Below, piece by piece: positions 1 to 8,772 of a stretch of 64,000 nucleotides of DNA. The stretch's first letter is position 1, and the number at the start of each line of letters is the position of its first letter. Source of the stretch: SAR202 cluster bacterium bin87. Lineage in GTDB: Bacteria; Chloroflexota; Dehalococcoidia; Lucifugimonadales; UBA3495. The notes below the pieces were generated by a model that made no database searches, was not told the origin of the DNA, and saw only the letters and a list, made by a program, of their open reading frames with translations. The position numbers and the translations under genes are program-made. Where the stretch lies: NCBI GenBank assembly GCA_002238825.1, contig MPNC01000001.1:1-64000 (forward strand), written 5' to 3'.

Positions 1-398
1 TCGAGCATTCGCGGCAACCATATGAATCTTGGTGGTCCAGCCTCCTCGGGACTTGCCGATGGATTGAGGCCCCCCTTTTTGGGCGCGCCCGTACCGTCGG
101 GATGCACCTTGACGATAGTGCTGTCCAGCGCTACCGCTTCCAGTTTGATGCGCACGATCTGTTCCCGCTGCAGGTGTTCAAACACCCGGTCCAGCACTCC
201 ATTCTTCGACCAGCGGTTCATCCGCACGTAGATGGTATGCCAGTTGCCAAATCGGGCCGGCAATCCCCGCCACTTGCAGCCATGCTCGGCCACGTAGAGG
301 ATGGCGTTGAGTACCTGCAAATTGGAAACTTTGACGTTGCCACGCTGCACTGGCAGCACCGGAGCGATACGTTCGTACTGCGTTTGTGTAATCTCCAT
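1..398 (-). CDS. IS5-family (IS427-like) transposase, partial, probable -1 frameshift
   Basis: The N-terminal half of an IS5-type DDE transposase runs off the window. From ATG 398 the frame encodes a typical N-terminal helix-turn-helix region (about residues 1-75, with the motif EHGCKWRGLP) and the first catalytic aspartate in ALDSTIVKVH. At 83-68 the minus strand has five A followed by six G. Before this run frame 0 matches the family. After it, the family sequence (GGPQSIGKSRGGWTTKIH) continues only in the -1 frame. This fits the programmed -1 frameshift used by IS427-group elements to make an OrfAB fusion, here on a C AAA AAG slip site. A disabling indel gives the same picture. The protein acts in transposition of its own element. 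Confidence 0.75.
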   Translation of the reverse strand, partial: MEITQTQYERIAPVLPVQRGNVKVSNLQVLNAILYVAEHGCKWRGLPARFGNWHTIYVRMNRWSKNGVLDRVFEHLQREQIVRIKLEAVALDSTIVKVHPDGTGAPKKGGLNPSASPEEAGPPRFIWLPRML

Positions 399-442
399 AC
401 GGGCATCATAACAGTTCAGCAGTCATAGTGTGAACAGACCCT
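1..442 (-). mobile_element. IS5-family insertion sequence, end fragment
   Basis: The left edge of the window cuts through an insertion sequence read on the minus strand. Its outer end is probably the sequence at 426-442, which on the minus strand reads AGGGTCTGTTCACACTA and lies 27 bases before the transposase start. It abuts a CTAG tetranucleotide (441-444), a plausible TA-type target. The other end and the matching inverted repeat lie outside the window, so the border is inferred from position only. The family assignment rests on the encoded protein. Confidence 0.7.
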
Positions 443-502
443 AGTCACGCACTTCCCAGCATACCGATTGGATCGTTTCATATTTGGTTTGGCCAGCCTG
501 GT

Positions 503-1852
503 CTAGCTGGCATTGCCCCACCACCGCCGCAGGCGTTCGGCGATGGCGGCTTCGGAGCCCTGGTCCGAGGGCTCGTAGTACCTGCGATCAGATAACTCGG
601 GCGGCAGGTATTCCTGGGCTTCAAAGTGCCCTTCGTAATCGTGGCTGTACTTGTAGCCCCCGCCGTATCCCATGCCGCGCATGAGGCCGGTGACCGCGTT
701 GCGCAGGTGCAGCGGGACGGGTTCGTGGGGACGCCCGCGTACGTCTTCCAGCGCGCGCTCCAGGCCCATGTACGCCGCGTTGCTCTTGGGTGAGGTGGCC
801 AGGTAAACGGTTGCTTCGGCCAATGGGATGCGCCCCTCGGGCAGACCGATGAAGTGCACCGCCTGTTGGGCCGCCACCGCCACTGGCAGCGCGCCGGGGT
901 TGGCGAGGCCGATGTCCTCCGCCGCCAGGATCACCAGCCGACGGGCGATGAACATGGGGTCTTCGCCGGCTTCCAGCATACGAGCGAGCCAGTAGAGCGC
1001 GCCGTCGGGCGACGAGCCGCGAACCGACTTGATGAAGGCGGAAATCGTGTCGTAGTGGCTGTCACCGGCCTTGTCGTACTGCGGGGTACCGCGTTGCAGG
1101 GCGTCGGCGATGCCGTCCATGGTGACGCGGCGCTGGCCGGCTGTGTCCGGCTCGGCGGCCACCACCGCCATTTCCAGCGCGTTCAACGCGACCCGCGCGT
1201 CGCCGTTGGCGATGTTGACCAGGTGAGCCATCGCGTCCGGTTCCAGCTGCGGCTCCAGCGCCGCCAGGCCGCGGCGGTCATCGGACAGCGCCCGTTGAAT
1301 GATCACCGTGACCGCGTCTTCATCAAGCGCGTTCAGCGTGAACACCCGGCATCGGGAGAGGAGCGGCGCGTTGACCTCGAAGGAGGGATTTTCCGTGGTG
1401 GCGCCGATGAAGGTGACGGTGCCGTCTTCGACGTGGGGGAGGATCACGTCCTGCTGCGCTTTGTTGAAGCGGTGGATCTCGTCGACGAACAGAATTGTGG
1501 ACTGCTGATAGAGGGCCTGGCGTTCCTGGGCTCCGGCCACCGCTTTGCGCAGGTCGGCCACCCCGGCGGACACCGCGCTGACCGGCTCGAAGTAGGAGCG
1601 CGTGACGGTGGCGATGAGCCGGGCTAGCGTGGTCTTGCCGGATCCCGGCGGTCCCCAAAACAGGATGGACGGCACGCGGTCGATTTCGATGGCGCGGCGC
1701 AGGACACGATCTTCGGCAAGGATGTGCGCCTGCCCCACGAACTCGTCGAAGGTGGCAGGCCGCATCCGTTCTGCCAGCGGGGCCATTTCCCGGACTTGCT
1801 GCTCGCGTCCGTGCTCGAAAAGCCCGCCGGAGTTTCGCCGGCCAGTCATCAT
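503..1852 (-). CDS. rarA: Replication-associated recombination protein A (RarA/MgsA/WRNIP1-type AAA+ ATPase)
   Basis: This 449-residue AAA+ ATPase acts at stalled or gapped replication forks, where RarA homologues interact with SSB and clamp-loader-like DNA structures. Walker A is GPPGSGKTT (about residue 62), Walker B is [10 protein letters not shown], and sensor 1 is [12 protein letters not shown]. The C-terminal half has the family's tetramerisation and MgsA-like region, with [19 protein letters not shown] and the [13 protein letters not shown]-type segment. The start was chosen at 1852, where ATG overlaps the TGA of the upstream oxidoreductase gene by one base, suggesting translational coupling. 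Longer in-frame starts would lie wholly inside that gene. Length is normal for the family. The coupling to a flavin oxidoreductase looks like compact genome packing rather than shared function. Confidence 0.93.
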   Translation of the reverse strand: MMTGRRNSGGLFEHGREQQVREMAPLAERMRPATFDEFVGQAHILAEDRVLRRAIEIDRVPSILFWGPPGSGKTTLARLIATVTRSYFEPVSAVSAGVADLRKAVAGAQERQALYQQSTILFVDEIHRFNKAQQDVILPHVEDGTVTFIGATTENPSFEVNAPLLSRCRVFTLNALDEDAVTVIIQRALSDDRRGLAALEPQLEPDAMAHLVNIANGDARVALNALEMAVVAAEPDTAGQRRVTMDGIADALQRGTPQYDKAGDSHYDTISAFIKSVRGSSPDGALYWLARMLEAGEDPMFIARRLVILAAEDIGLANPGALPVAVAAQQAVHFIGLPEGRIPLAEATVYLATSPKSNAAYMGLERALEDVRGRPHEPVPLHLRNAVTGLMRGMGYGGGYKYSHDYEGHFEAQEYLPPELSDRRYYEPSDQGSEAAIAERLRRWWGNAS

Positions 1853-2868
1853 CAGTCCTGGAAGTGCGGTATGACCTCGTCGGCGAACAGCCGCATCGAC
1901 CGGCCGACCTCCTCGTTGCTCAGCATGCCGCCTATGTTGAACCAGCACATGAATTCCTGGGGTTGGTACAGCTCCTGGAACTGCTTCAGCCGCTCGGTCA
2001 CCCGTTGCGGTTCTCCGATGGCTCCCAACTCGTTATAGATTCCGTCGTAGGTGAGCTGGCTGGCCCGGCTGGAGCCCCGCGAATTATTCTGCATGCTCCG
2101 CAGGGTGTCGAGGTAGTTGTTCACCGTAGGGGCGAAATCGGCCTTGGCGGCTTCGGAAGTCTCGCCGACGTACACTGGAACGTTGACCACCACCTTCACC
2201 CCCGATTGGTCGTGGCCGTGTTCAGCCAGGGTGTTGCGGTAATGGGCCAGCCCGTCGCTGACGCCCTGCACGGTGATGATCAGCGGAGTTACCAGGATGC
2301 TGTGACCCAGGCTGCCCACCAGCGGGAAAGTGTCGGCGCCGTTGGACGCGATGTATACCGGCGGATGGGGACGCTGGATGGGCTTGGGTTCCAGCCGTAT
2401 GCCTTCGGCATGGTAGTACTGGCCGTCGTAGTCCAGCACGTCTTCCTTCCAGGCTCGGAGGGCCAGGTCCAGGCCTTCAACGAAGCGGTCGTTGCGCTCC
2501 TCGATGGGGATGCCGTAGCCGCGGTAGTGGTTCGGGTTGGATCCGCGCCCGACACCGAACACGGCCCGTCCACCGGACAGGACGTCCAGAGTCGCCACTT
2601 CTTCCGCGATGCGCAGCGGGTGGTGCAGCGGAAGCAGGTTGACCGCAGTGCCAAGCATGATGCGCTCAGTGGTCTGGGACAAAGCCGACGCCATGAGCAG
2701 TGGCGCTGGCATCACCGAGAAGCGGCGGGCGAAATGCAACTCCGCCAGCCAGGCCATGTCGTAGCCCAATCGGTCGGCCAGTTGCACCTGCGCCATCACG
2801 TCTGCGTAACGGTCGGCGGGAGTTTGGCCCTCGCTGCAGGGGATTTGATAAAAGACTCCAAACTCCAT
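1852..2868 (-). CDS. LLM-class flavin-dependent oxidoreductase
   Basis: This 338-residue member of the bacterial luciferase-like superfamily has a TIM barrel that uses reduced FMN or F420. Seen directly: the N-terminal strand FGVFYQIP, the WLAELHF segment (luciferase WLAEHHF type) near residue 41, the HPLRIAEEVATLDVLSGGRAVFGVGRG block near residue 84, and the NHYRGYGIP loop. A GGAG lies seven bases before ATG 2868. The substrate cannot be read from the sequence. Relatives oxidise alkanes, sulfonates or other small organics. It is the first gene of a two-gene unit with rarA. A second, divergent LLM protein occurs at 38460-39464. Confidence 0.88.
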   Translation of the reverse strand: MEFGVFYQIPCSEGQTPADRYADVMAQVQLADRLGYDMAWLAELHFARRFSVMPAPLLMASALSQTTERIMLGTAVNLLPLHHPLRIAEEVATLDVLSGGRAVFGVGRGSNPNHYRGYGIPIEERNDRFVEGLDLALRAWKEDVLDYDGQYYHAEGIRLEPKPIQRPHPPVYIASNGADTFPLVGSLGHSILVTPLIITVQGVSDGLAHYRNTLAEHGHDQSGVKVVVNVPVYVGETSEAAKADFAPTVNNYLDTLRSMQNNSRGSSRASQLTYDGIYNELGAIGEPQRVTERLKQFQELYQPQEFMCWFNIGGMLSNEEVGRSMRLFADEVIPHFQD

Positions 2869-2899
2869 TTGTTCACTCCAGTCGCGCCGGTAGTAACTG

Positions 2900-3322
2900 T
2901 TAGGCGTTTTCGGTAGTTTCCGCTCTTGGCGGCGGCTCGGTGAACGTTTCGCCGCGGTCCTCCGCCTGTTGGCGGCGTTTCAACCAGGCCTCCCACAGAC
3001 GTTGGGTTTCTTCTCTGCCTTGTTCCCGGCCTCGACGAAACGTACGCTTTTCCCAAAGTCCTGCCAGTACCATTCTAATTGCCTCCATGATGGGCCATGT
3101 CATCACGAGCGCCCAAGCTACAATTGAGCTACCGTTATCGAATACGCCTCGCGCTAGGTGTTGCCATGTTGTGACAGTGTGCAGATGATAGCTCAGCAAC
3201 GCCTCGATGGCCGTCGCTGCGGTTATCGCCAGATAGAAAGAAATTAGCGCCTGTCCAATGCGTTGCGGCGGGACGCTCGGGATACCAATCCAAGGTGTCG
3301 TGGTGTTTTTCTGTCCACTCAC
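2900..3322 (-). CDS. Small membrane protein of unknown function
   Basis: I do not recognise a family for this 140-residue protein. Two hydrophobic segments are visible, about residues 21-44 (ALISFYLAITAATAIEALLS) and about 65-90 (VAWALVMTWPIMEAIRMVLAGLW). The C-terminal 50 residues are rich in Arg, Glu and Gln and probably form a charged cytoplasmic helix. The start is GTG at 3322, ten bases after the end of the carboxyltransferase gene on the same strand, so the two may share a transcript. It ends 31 bases before the LLM gene. It is taken as real because the frame is open, membrane-like and fits the tight spacing. Function is unknown. Confidence 0.65.
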   Translation of the reverse strand: MSGQKNTTTPWIGIPSVPPQRIGQALISFYLAITAATAIEALLSYHLHTVTTWQHLARGVFDNGSSIVAWALVMTWPIMEAIRMVLAGLWEKRTFRRGREQGREETQRLWEAWLKRRQQAEDRGETFTEPPPRAETTENA

Positions 3323-3332
3323 TGTGATCCAA

Positions 3333-4901
3333 TTATAGCGGGATGTTGCCGTGTTTCTTGGCCGGCAGGGTGTCCCGCTTGTTTTGCAGCATTTCCAGGG
3401 CTCGGATGATGGTGGCGCGCGTGGACCCCGGGTCGATTACGTCGTCCAGGTAGCCGCGGTTCGCTGCCACGTAGGGGTTGGTGAACCGATCCTGGTAGTC
3501 GGCGATGAGTTCGGCGCGGCGAGCGTTGGGATCCTCTGCGTTGCTGATCTCCTCGCGGTAGATGATGTTCACCGCGCCGTCCGGACCCATGACGGCTATC
3601 TCGGCGCTGGGCCAGGCGAGGTTCACGTCGGAGCGCAGGTGCTTGCTGCTCATGACGATATACGCCCCGCCGTAGGCCTTGCGGGTGATGAGCGCCACCT
3701 TGGGCACCGTGGCCTCCGCGTAGGCGTAGATGAGCTTGGCGCCGTGGCGGATGATGCCACCGTACTCCTGCTCGGTGCCCGGCATGAACCCCGGCACGTC
3801 CACCAGCGTTACCAGCGGAACGTTGAAGCAGTCGCAGAACCGCACGAACCGGGCCGCCTTGGCCGAGGCGTTGATGTCCAGGACGCCGGCCAGGTACGCC
3901 GGCTGATTGCCGACCAGGCCCACGGTACGGCCGGCCATCCTGGCGAAGCCCACCACGACGTTGGGCGCGTATCCGGCCTGGACTTCCATGAAGTCCTCGT
4001 CGTCGACGATGTGGTAGATGATCTCGCGAATGTCGTAGGGCCGATTGGGTTCCGCCGGCACGATGCTGCGGAGAGCCTCGTCGGCGCGGTCGATGGGGTC
4101 TCCGGAGCGGTAGCCTGGAGGGTCGTCGAGGTTGTTCAGCGGCAGGAAGGAGATCAGACGGCGCAGTTCCTCCAGGCACTCTTCCTCGGAGTCATGCACG
4201 AAGTGGGCCACGCCGCTGCGGGCCGCGTGGGCGTCAGCGCCGCCGAGCTGTTCGTGGGTCACGTCTTCGCCGGTGACCGCGCGGACCACGTCCGGCCCGG
4301 TGATGTACATCTGGCCGGTTCCCCGCACCATGAAGATGAAGTCGGTGATGGCCGGAGAGTAGACCGCGCCTCCGGCCGAGGGCCCCATGATGACCGAAAT
4401 CTGGGGAACTACCCCCGAGTACATGGTGTTGCGCAGGAAGATATCGCCGTAGGCGGCCAGGCTCAATGCCCCTTCCTGGATGCGGGCTCCGCCGGAGTCG
4501 CAGATGCCGATCATGGGGCAGCCGGTTTTCGCGGCCAGGTCCATGACCTTGCAGATCTTCTGTCCGACCACCTCGGAAAGCGACCCTCCGAACACCGTGA
4601 AGTCCTGGGCGTAGGCGAAGACCTGGCGGCCGTCGACGTTGCCGTAGCCGGTGACCACCGCGTCGCCGAGGAAGGTGCGGTCCGCCAGGCCGAAATCGGT
4701 GGTGCGGTGGGTCACGAAACGGTCAATCTCGGTGAACGTGCCGTCGTCCATCAGGGCGTTCAGCCGTTCGCGGGCGGTCATCTTGCCGCGCTGGTGCTGC
4801 TGGTCGATGCGACGCTGGCCGCCTCCCAAAGCCGCCTGGTCCTGCAGCTGCAGCAGGTTTTCCAAACCTGGGTCAGTGAACGCTTCTTCTGGTGTGGACA
4901 A
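3333..4901 (-). CDS. Acyl-CoA (propionyl/methylmalonyl-type) carboxylase carboxyltransferase subunit
   Basis: This 522-residue carboxyltransferase moves CO2 from carboxybiotin to an acyl-CoA, probably propionyl-CoA or acetyl-CoA. It is the beta subunit of a PccB/AccD5-type complex and has two crotonase-fold halves. Seen: the leader [18 protein letters not shown], the glycine-rich [21 protein letters not shown] (first acyl-CoA oxyanion region, about residue 147), [12 protein letters not shown], and the second-half [25 protein letters not shown] and [15 protein letters not shown]. The start is TTG 4901, preceded at six bases by GGAGG. The biotin carboxylase/carrier subunit is not nearby, so it must be encoded elsewhere. 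The substrate is an inference from similarity to propionyl-CoA carboxylases. Confidence 0.92.
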   Translation of the reverse strand: MSTPEEAFTDPGLENLLQLQDQAALGGGQRRIDQQHQRGKMTARERLNALMDDGTFTEIDRFVTHRTTDFGLADRTFLGDAVVTGYGNVDGRQVFAYAQDFTVFGGSLSEVVGQKICKVMDLAAKTGCPMIGICDSGGARIQEGALSLAAYGDIFLRNTMYSGVVPQISVIMGPSAGGAVYSPAITDFIFMVRGTGQMYITGPDVVRAVTGEDVTHEQLGGADAHAARSGVAHFVHDSEEECLEELRRLISFLPLNNLDDPPGYRSGDPIDRADEALRSIVPAEPNRPYDIREIIYHIVDDEDFMEVQAGYAPNVVVGFARMAGRTVGLVGNQPAYLAGVLDINASAKAARFVRFCDCFNVPLVTLVDVPGFMPGTEQEYGGIIRHGAKLIYAYAEATVPKVALITRKAYGGAYIVMSSKHLRSDVNLAWPSAEIAVMGPDGAVNIIYREEISNAEDPNARRAELIADYQDRFTNPYVAANRGYLDDVIDPGSTRATIIRALEMLQNKRDTLPAKKHGNIPL

Positions 4902-4986
4902 TTCCGGCCTCCGTGGGCGATGCTAGCGACACGATCCGCACGGCGGCAAACCCAAACGGCGGTTCGTGGCGTCTTAGGCGGCTAAG

Positions 4987-4992
4987 TATAAT
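4987..4992 (+). promoter_or_regulatory. -10 box (TATAAT) of the folP-folK operon
   Basis: A perfect TATAAT with only a weak -35 candidate (TTCGTG, 4963-4968). It covers the ATG at 4991, so that ATG cannot be in a transcript started here. This supports the downstream TTG start of folP. Confidence 0.55.
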
Positions 4993-5032
4993 GGTTTCGG
5001 AATTCCCTCGCCTCGCGGCACTGGAGAGCAAA

Positions 5033-5911
5033 TTGACGGCATACCGGCCACAGGCCCAACACGACGCCCCGCCCTTGCACGTGGCCGGCGGCGAGCCCCT
5101 GGTGTGGGGCCGGCGCACGTACGTGATGGGCGTGATCAACCTGGCCCCCGACTCGTTCTCCGGAGACGGGCTGGAGGGTGACGTGTCGGCTGCCGTTGAG
5201 CAGGCCCGGCGCATGGAAGCAGACGGGGCGGATATGCTGGACGTGGGCGCGGAATCGACGCGACCGGGCAGCACGCCGGTGTCCGCGTCGGCAGAGGCGG
5301 CCCGGTTACTGCCGGCGCTGGAAGCCATTTGCCGCGCCGTGGCGATTCCGGTGAGTGTGGACACCTACAAGGCTCCGGTGGCCCGCCAGGCGATTGTGGC
5401 CGGTGCATCGCTGGTCAACGATGTTTGGGGCCTGCTGGCCGACGGCAACATGGCGCGAGTTATCGCCGCCGCCGGCGTGCCGGCCATCCTGATGCACAAC
5501 CAGCGGGAAGCGCAATACGAAGACCTGGTGCCTGATGTGATCACCGGTCTGCGTCGTATCGCCGAAATCGCTCGTGCGGCCGGGGTCGCCGAACACAACG
5601 TGATCCTCGACCCCGGCATCGGTTTCGGAAAGACCGCCGACCACAACCTCGAACTGCTGCGGCGGATGCCTGAGTTGCAGGAGCTGGGCTACCCGTTGCT
5701 GCTGGGGGTGTCGCGCAAGTCAACCATCGGGCGCGTGCTGAGGCTGCCCGCAGACGACCGTGTGGAAGGAACCGCCGCGGCGGTGGCTATGAGTATCGCG
5801 GGCGGGGCCGACATCGTGCGGGTGCACGACGTGAAACAGATGGTGCGGGTGGCCCGCATGACCGACGCTATTGTGCGCGATTGGAGGCCCGACGGATGGT
5901 CGAACCGGTAA
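5033..5911 (+). CDS. folP: Dihydropteroate synthase
   Basis: DHPS condenses 6-hydroxymethyl-dihydropterin diphosphate with p-aminobenzoate in folate synthesis and is the sulfonamide target. Signature 1 appears as YVMGVINLAPDSFSGDG (the usual form has NxTPDSFSDGG, so the Thr is Ala here). Signature 2 is GADMLDVGAESTRPGS. Also seen are VSVDTYKAPVARQA, NDVWG, ILDPGIGFGKT, GVSRKS and RVHDVKQM. I prefer TTG 5033, which has GGAG at six bases. ATG 4991 lies on the -10 box and has no Shine-Dalgarno. The resulting length of 292 residues is normal. It overlaps folK by 16 bases, and the two form an operon for consecutive folate steps. Confidence 0.9.
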   Translation: MTAYRPQAQHDAPPLHVAGGEPLVWGRRTYVMGVINLAPDSFSGDGLEGDVSAAVEQARRMEADGADMLDVGAESTRPGSTPVSASAEAARLLPALEAICRAVAIPVSVDTYKAPVARQAIVAGASLVNDVWGLLADGNMARVIAAAGVPAILMHNQREAQYEDLVPDVITGLRRIAEIARAAGVAEHNVILDPGIGFGKTADHNLELLRRMPELQELGYPLLLGVSRKSTIGRVLRLPADDRVEGTAAAVAMSIAGGADIVRVHDVKQMVRVARMTDAIVRDWRPDGWSNR

Positions 5912-6411
5912 CAACCTACCTGTGCCTGGGCGGAAACCTGGACGACCGCATGGCGGCGCTCACCGAGGCCCTGCGGCTACTGGACTCGACGGCAGGAATG
6001 CGCCGGACCGCCTGCTCGTCGGTTTACGAAACGGAGCCTTGGGCCGTTGCGGACCAACCGAACTTTCTCAACGTGGTCGCCGCCTACGAGACCACCCTGT
6101 CGCCGGAGGATCTGCTCGCGGCGTGCAAGACCGTGGAGGCGGAGGTCGGCCGCGTTGCCTCCTACCGGTGGGGCCCCCGTCTCATCGACGTGGACATCCT
6201 GCTGTACGGCGATCAGGTGGTGGACTTGGCCGAACCGGACCTGCAGATACCGCACCCGCGGATGACGCAACGGGCATTCGTGCTGGTGCCGCTGGCTGAG
6301 GTAATCCCTGATGTGTCAGTCCCGCCGGATGGCCCGGCCGTGCGGCAGTTGCTGGAGCGCGTGGACGACCGGGCCGGCGTTGTGCTGTGGGGGAACGCGC
6401 CACCAATGTAG
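5896..6411 (+). CDS. folK: 2-amino-4-hydroxy-6-hydroxymethyldihydropteridine diphosphokinase
   Basis: HPPK transfers diphosphate from ATP to 6-hydroxymethyl-dihydropterin, making the substrate of the preceding gene's enzyme. It is 171 residues long, normal for the family. Seen: TYLCLGGNLDDRMAAL at the N-terminus, SSVYETEPWAVADQPNFLNVVAAYET, the metal- and ATP-binding WGPRLIDVDILLYGDQVV, and IPHPRMTQRAFVLVPLAEV. ATG 5896 was chosen because GGAGG (5883-5887) sits eight bases upstream. It lies within the 3' end of folP, which suggests coupled translation. The downstream neighbour is convergent. Confidence 0.95.
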   Translation: MVEPVTTYLCLGGNLDDRMAALTEALRLLDSTAGMRRTACSSVYETEPWAVADQPNFLNVVAAYETTLSPEDLLAACKTVEAEVGRVASYRWGPRLIDVDILLYGDQVVDLAEPDLQIPHPRMTQRAFVLVPLAEVIPDVSVPPDGPAVRQLLERVDDRAGVVLWGNAPPM

Positions 6412-6438
6412 CGCGTTCGCGCCAGCGCCGGCACGGCG

Positions 6439-8595
6439 CTACTGGTCGGTGCGATACAGGTAGCGAATGTCCCAGAGGCCGAAGAAGGTGGGCGTCGTGT
6501 TGCCGAAGACATTTCGGACCGCGACGATGCGTTCGCCCAGCGTGGTATAGATGAGCGGGACGTTTTCAGCGGCGATCTCCTGGGCTTCGTGGTAATACGC
6601 CAACCGCTGCTCGTGGTCAACTTCGGCGCTGGCCAGCACGTACAGCTCGTCGATTCTGGCCTCCCACGTGGTCGCTGGCTGTGACTGATTGGGATGCCAG
6701 AGGTGCAGGTCTCCGCTGCTGTGCCAAACGCTGAAGCCGCCTCCGGGATCACTGCCGCCGGTTAATCCGATCAATACCGCCTCCCACTCATAGGACTGGG
6801 TCAACCGGAACACGAGCTCGCCAAACGGGATAAGCTGGAAGTCCACGTCGAGCCCTATCCGTCGCATTTCCTGGGACACCAGCCGACCGATCGCCTCACG
6901 AACCGGGGTCTCCGCGTTGGTTACCATGGTGAAGCTCATGGGGTTGCCGGCCCGATCTTCCCGGATACCGTCGCCGTCGGTGTCGAGCAAACCCTTGCAG
7001 TCCAGGAACGCGTTGGCCCGCGCGAGGTCGTACAGGTACCGGCGAACGTTCGGGTTGTAAAAGTCACCGGCCGCCGGGCTGATGGGAGACCACTGCGGAA
7101 ATCCGTGGCCGTGCTGCACTTCGTCGACAATGCGGTTTTTGTCAATGACATGGGAAACTGCCTGGCGGAACTCCCTGGTGCGGAACCAACCCAGCTTTTC
7201 GGGCGACACGTAGGGTTCGCCGGAATCGGCGCTGGTCCCAGGGTTCATGTTGAACGCCACGAACTCTTCCCCAAAGCCCGGGCCCCGCTTGTGGATGGTG
7301 AAGTTTTCCGTGGCCTGGAACTGTTCCAGCATGTCGGCTTCCCGCCCCGGAACACCGTAGATGTCGACGGCGCCTTCCCGGAATTTGGCGCGCATGTCGT
7401 CAACGTCCGGAACGGTGATGCGGACGATTTCGTCCAGGTAGGGCAGGCTGTTGCCCTGCTCATCCCTGAGCCAGTAGTTGTGGTTCCGGCTCAGCACCAG
7501 GCGAACGCCGGGCTCGTAGCTCGTGATGGTGAACGGCCCGGTTCCGATGACCTCGGCCGGGTCGGCGTCCTTGTCCCACACCTCTTGGAAGGTGCCACCA
7601 TCAACGTGCTCTTCCAGGATGTGCTTGGGATATATCGCGGTCCCCATGGAGCGCAGGAAAGTGGCGACGGGCGCGGCGGTCACAAACTCGATGGTGTGGT
7701 CGTCGATGACGGTGACGGTCATGTCAACCGCATCCCACACGCTGTCAACCTCGAGTTCATCGTTGTAAATGATCCGGTTGAAGGTGAACTCCACGTCGTG
7801 TGCGGTAAAGGGCTGGCCGTCGTGCCATTGAACGTCCTCGCGCAGGTGGAACGTCCAGGTCAGGCCGTCCCCCGAACTGACCCAACTCTCGGCCAAAAGC
7901 GGTTCCGCACGGTCCGTGAGCCACGAGATCTCGGTCAAACCTTCAAACAGGTAGCCGAGCACGGCCGTGGACCCGGTGTCGCGTGCAAGAGCCAAATTGA
8001 AAGTGAGGGGTTCGCCGAGGGTCGCGACCGTATAAGTCCCGCCGGGAGTTCCTATAGCGTATTCAAAATCCTCGGCATTTCGCTGTAGTTCCGCGATGAC
8101 CCGGTCAACATCTTGCCCTGCGGAAGTATCGGAGCCGGGCGCGCCCGCGTTGTTGCCGGGACCCGGCGCGGCGGGGCATTGGGGTAGTACCGGTTCTTCC
8201 TGCTCCTTGGGGAAGACGATCTGGGTGGGCTCGGCGGCGTCCGCGGTGTCGCCGGGGCGGCGGACGATCAGGTAGCAGACCTCATCCGGCGAGTCGGTTA
8301 TGTATCCGCCGTCGCCTTGCGCGGCCGGGTAGGCGCGGACTGTTGTGTAGCCGTTGCTGTCGGTGCTGCGGACGACAAACCACTTGTCATCGTCGGAGTC
8401 GTCGAAAAAGTCTTCGAATTCTATGTGTCCGAGTCCTTGACCGGGAAAAGATGCGGAGTCTTGTCCCTGAGGCCAGGTGCTGGGGCATTCCGGGCTCGCC
8501 GCTCCAACTCTGGACGGGACAATCAGAAGCGCGCCAATGGCGCAGACCAGGCCGGCGATTGCAATCCAGATCGTCGGCATAGACTTCAACGGCAT
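6439..8595 (-). CDS. Family 5 (peptide/oligopeptide/nickel-type) extracellular solute-binding protein, orphan
   Basis: This 718-residue secreted binding protein probably feeds a DppBC-type importer. The N-terminus is basic then hydrophobic (IWIAIAGLVCAIGALLIVP), ending VGAASP, a Sec signal without a lipobox cysteine. About 150 residues follow that are acidic, proline-rich and not part of the usual fold. The SBP_bac_5 domain then starts near FNLALARDTGSTAVLGYLFEGL and includes LAESWVSSGDGLTWTFHLREDVQWHDGQPF and the C-terminal LAYYHEAQEIAAENVPLIYT. The start at 8595 has a G-run (GGGGGA) four bases upstream. The ATG at 8670 would put 25 residues before the signal peptide. No permease or ATPase genes adjoin it. 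The ligand is unknown. Confidence 0.87.
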   Translation of the reverse strand: MPLKSMPTIWIAIAGLVCAIGALLIVPSRVGAASPECPSTWPQGQDSASFPGQGLGHIEFEDFFDDSDDDKWFVVRSTDSNGYTTVRAYPAAQGDGGYITDSPDEVCYLIVRRPGDTADAAEPTQIVFPKEQEEPVLPQCPAAPGPGNNAGAPGSDTSAGQDVDRVIAELQRNAEDFEYAIGTPGGTYTVATLGEPLTFNLALARDTGSTAVLGYLFEGLTEISWLTDRAEPLLAESWVSSGDGLTWTFHLREDVQWHDGQPFTAHDVEFTFNRIIYNDELEVDSVWDAVDMTVTVIDDHTIEFVTAAPVATFLRSMGTAIYPKHILEEHVDGGTFQEVWDKDADPAEVIGTGPFTITSYEPGVRLVLSRNHNYWLRDEQGNSLPYLDEIVRITVPDVDDMRAKFREGAVDIYGVPGREADMLEQFQATENFTIHKRGPGFGEEFVAFNMNPGTSADSGEPYVSPEKLGWFRTREFRQAVSHVIDKNRIVDEVQHGHGFPQWSPISPAAGDFYNPNVRRYLYDLARANAFLDCKGLLDTDGDGIREDRAGNPMSFTMVTNAETPVREAIGRLVSQEMRRIGLDVDFQLIPFGELVFRLTQSYEWEAVLIGLTGGSDPGGGFSVWHSSGDLHLWHPNQSQPATTWEARIDELYVLASAEVDHEQRLAYYHEAQEIAAENVPLIYTTLGERIVAVRNVFGNTTPTFFGLWDIRYLYRTDQ

Positions 8596-8687
8596 CGTGT
8601 CCCCCGATCCAAGGCGTTTGTGCCAGTTCCACGCGACGGGCATATCTGAAATCTGCATTTTGAAGGGCATGGCTCTATTCGCAGTCG

Positions 8688-8695
8688 ATTATAAT
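8688..8695. promoter_or_regulatory. Palindromic bidirectional -10 (ATTATAAT)
   Basis: ATTATAAT is its own reverse complement, so it offers a TATAAT on both strands between two divergent genes: the solute-binding protein (start 93 bases to the left) and the gamma-glutamyltransferase (start 78 bases to the right). No convincing -35 was seen on either side. It could give mutually exclusive transcription in the two directions. Confidence 0.45.
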
Positions 8696-8772
8696 CACAC
8701 CGTCAACTGTCCCACCAGAAAGCCCGGACTGAGCGTCCGTTTGCTCACCCCACCGTCCCAGGAGGCTGTGCC

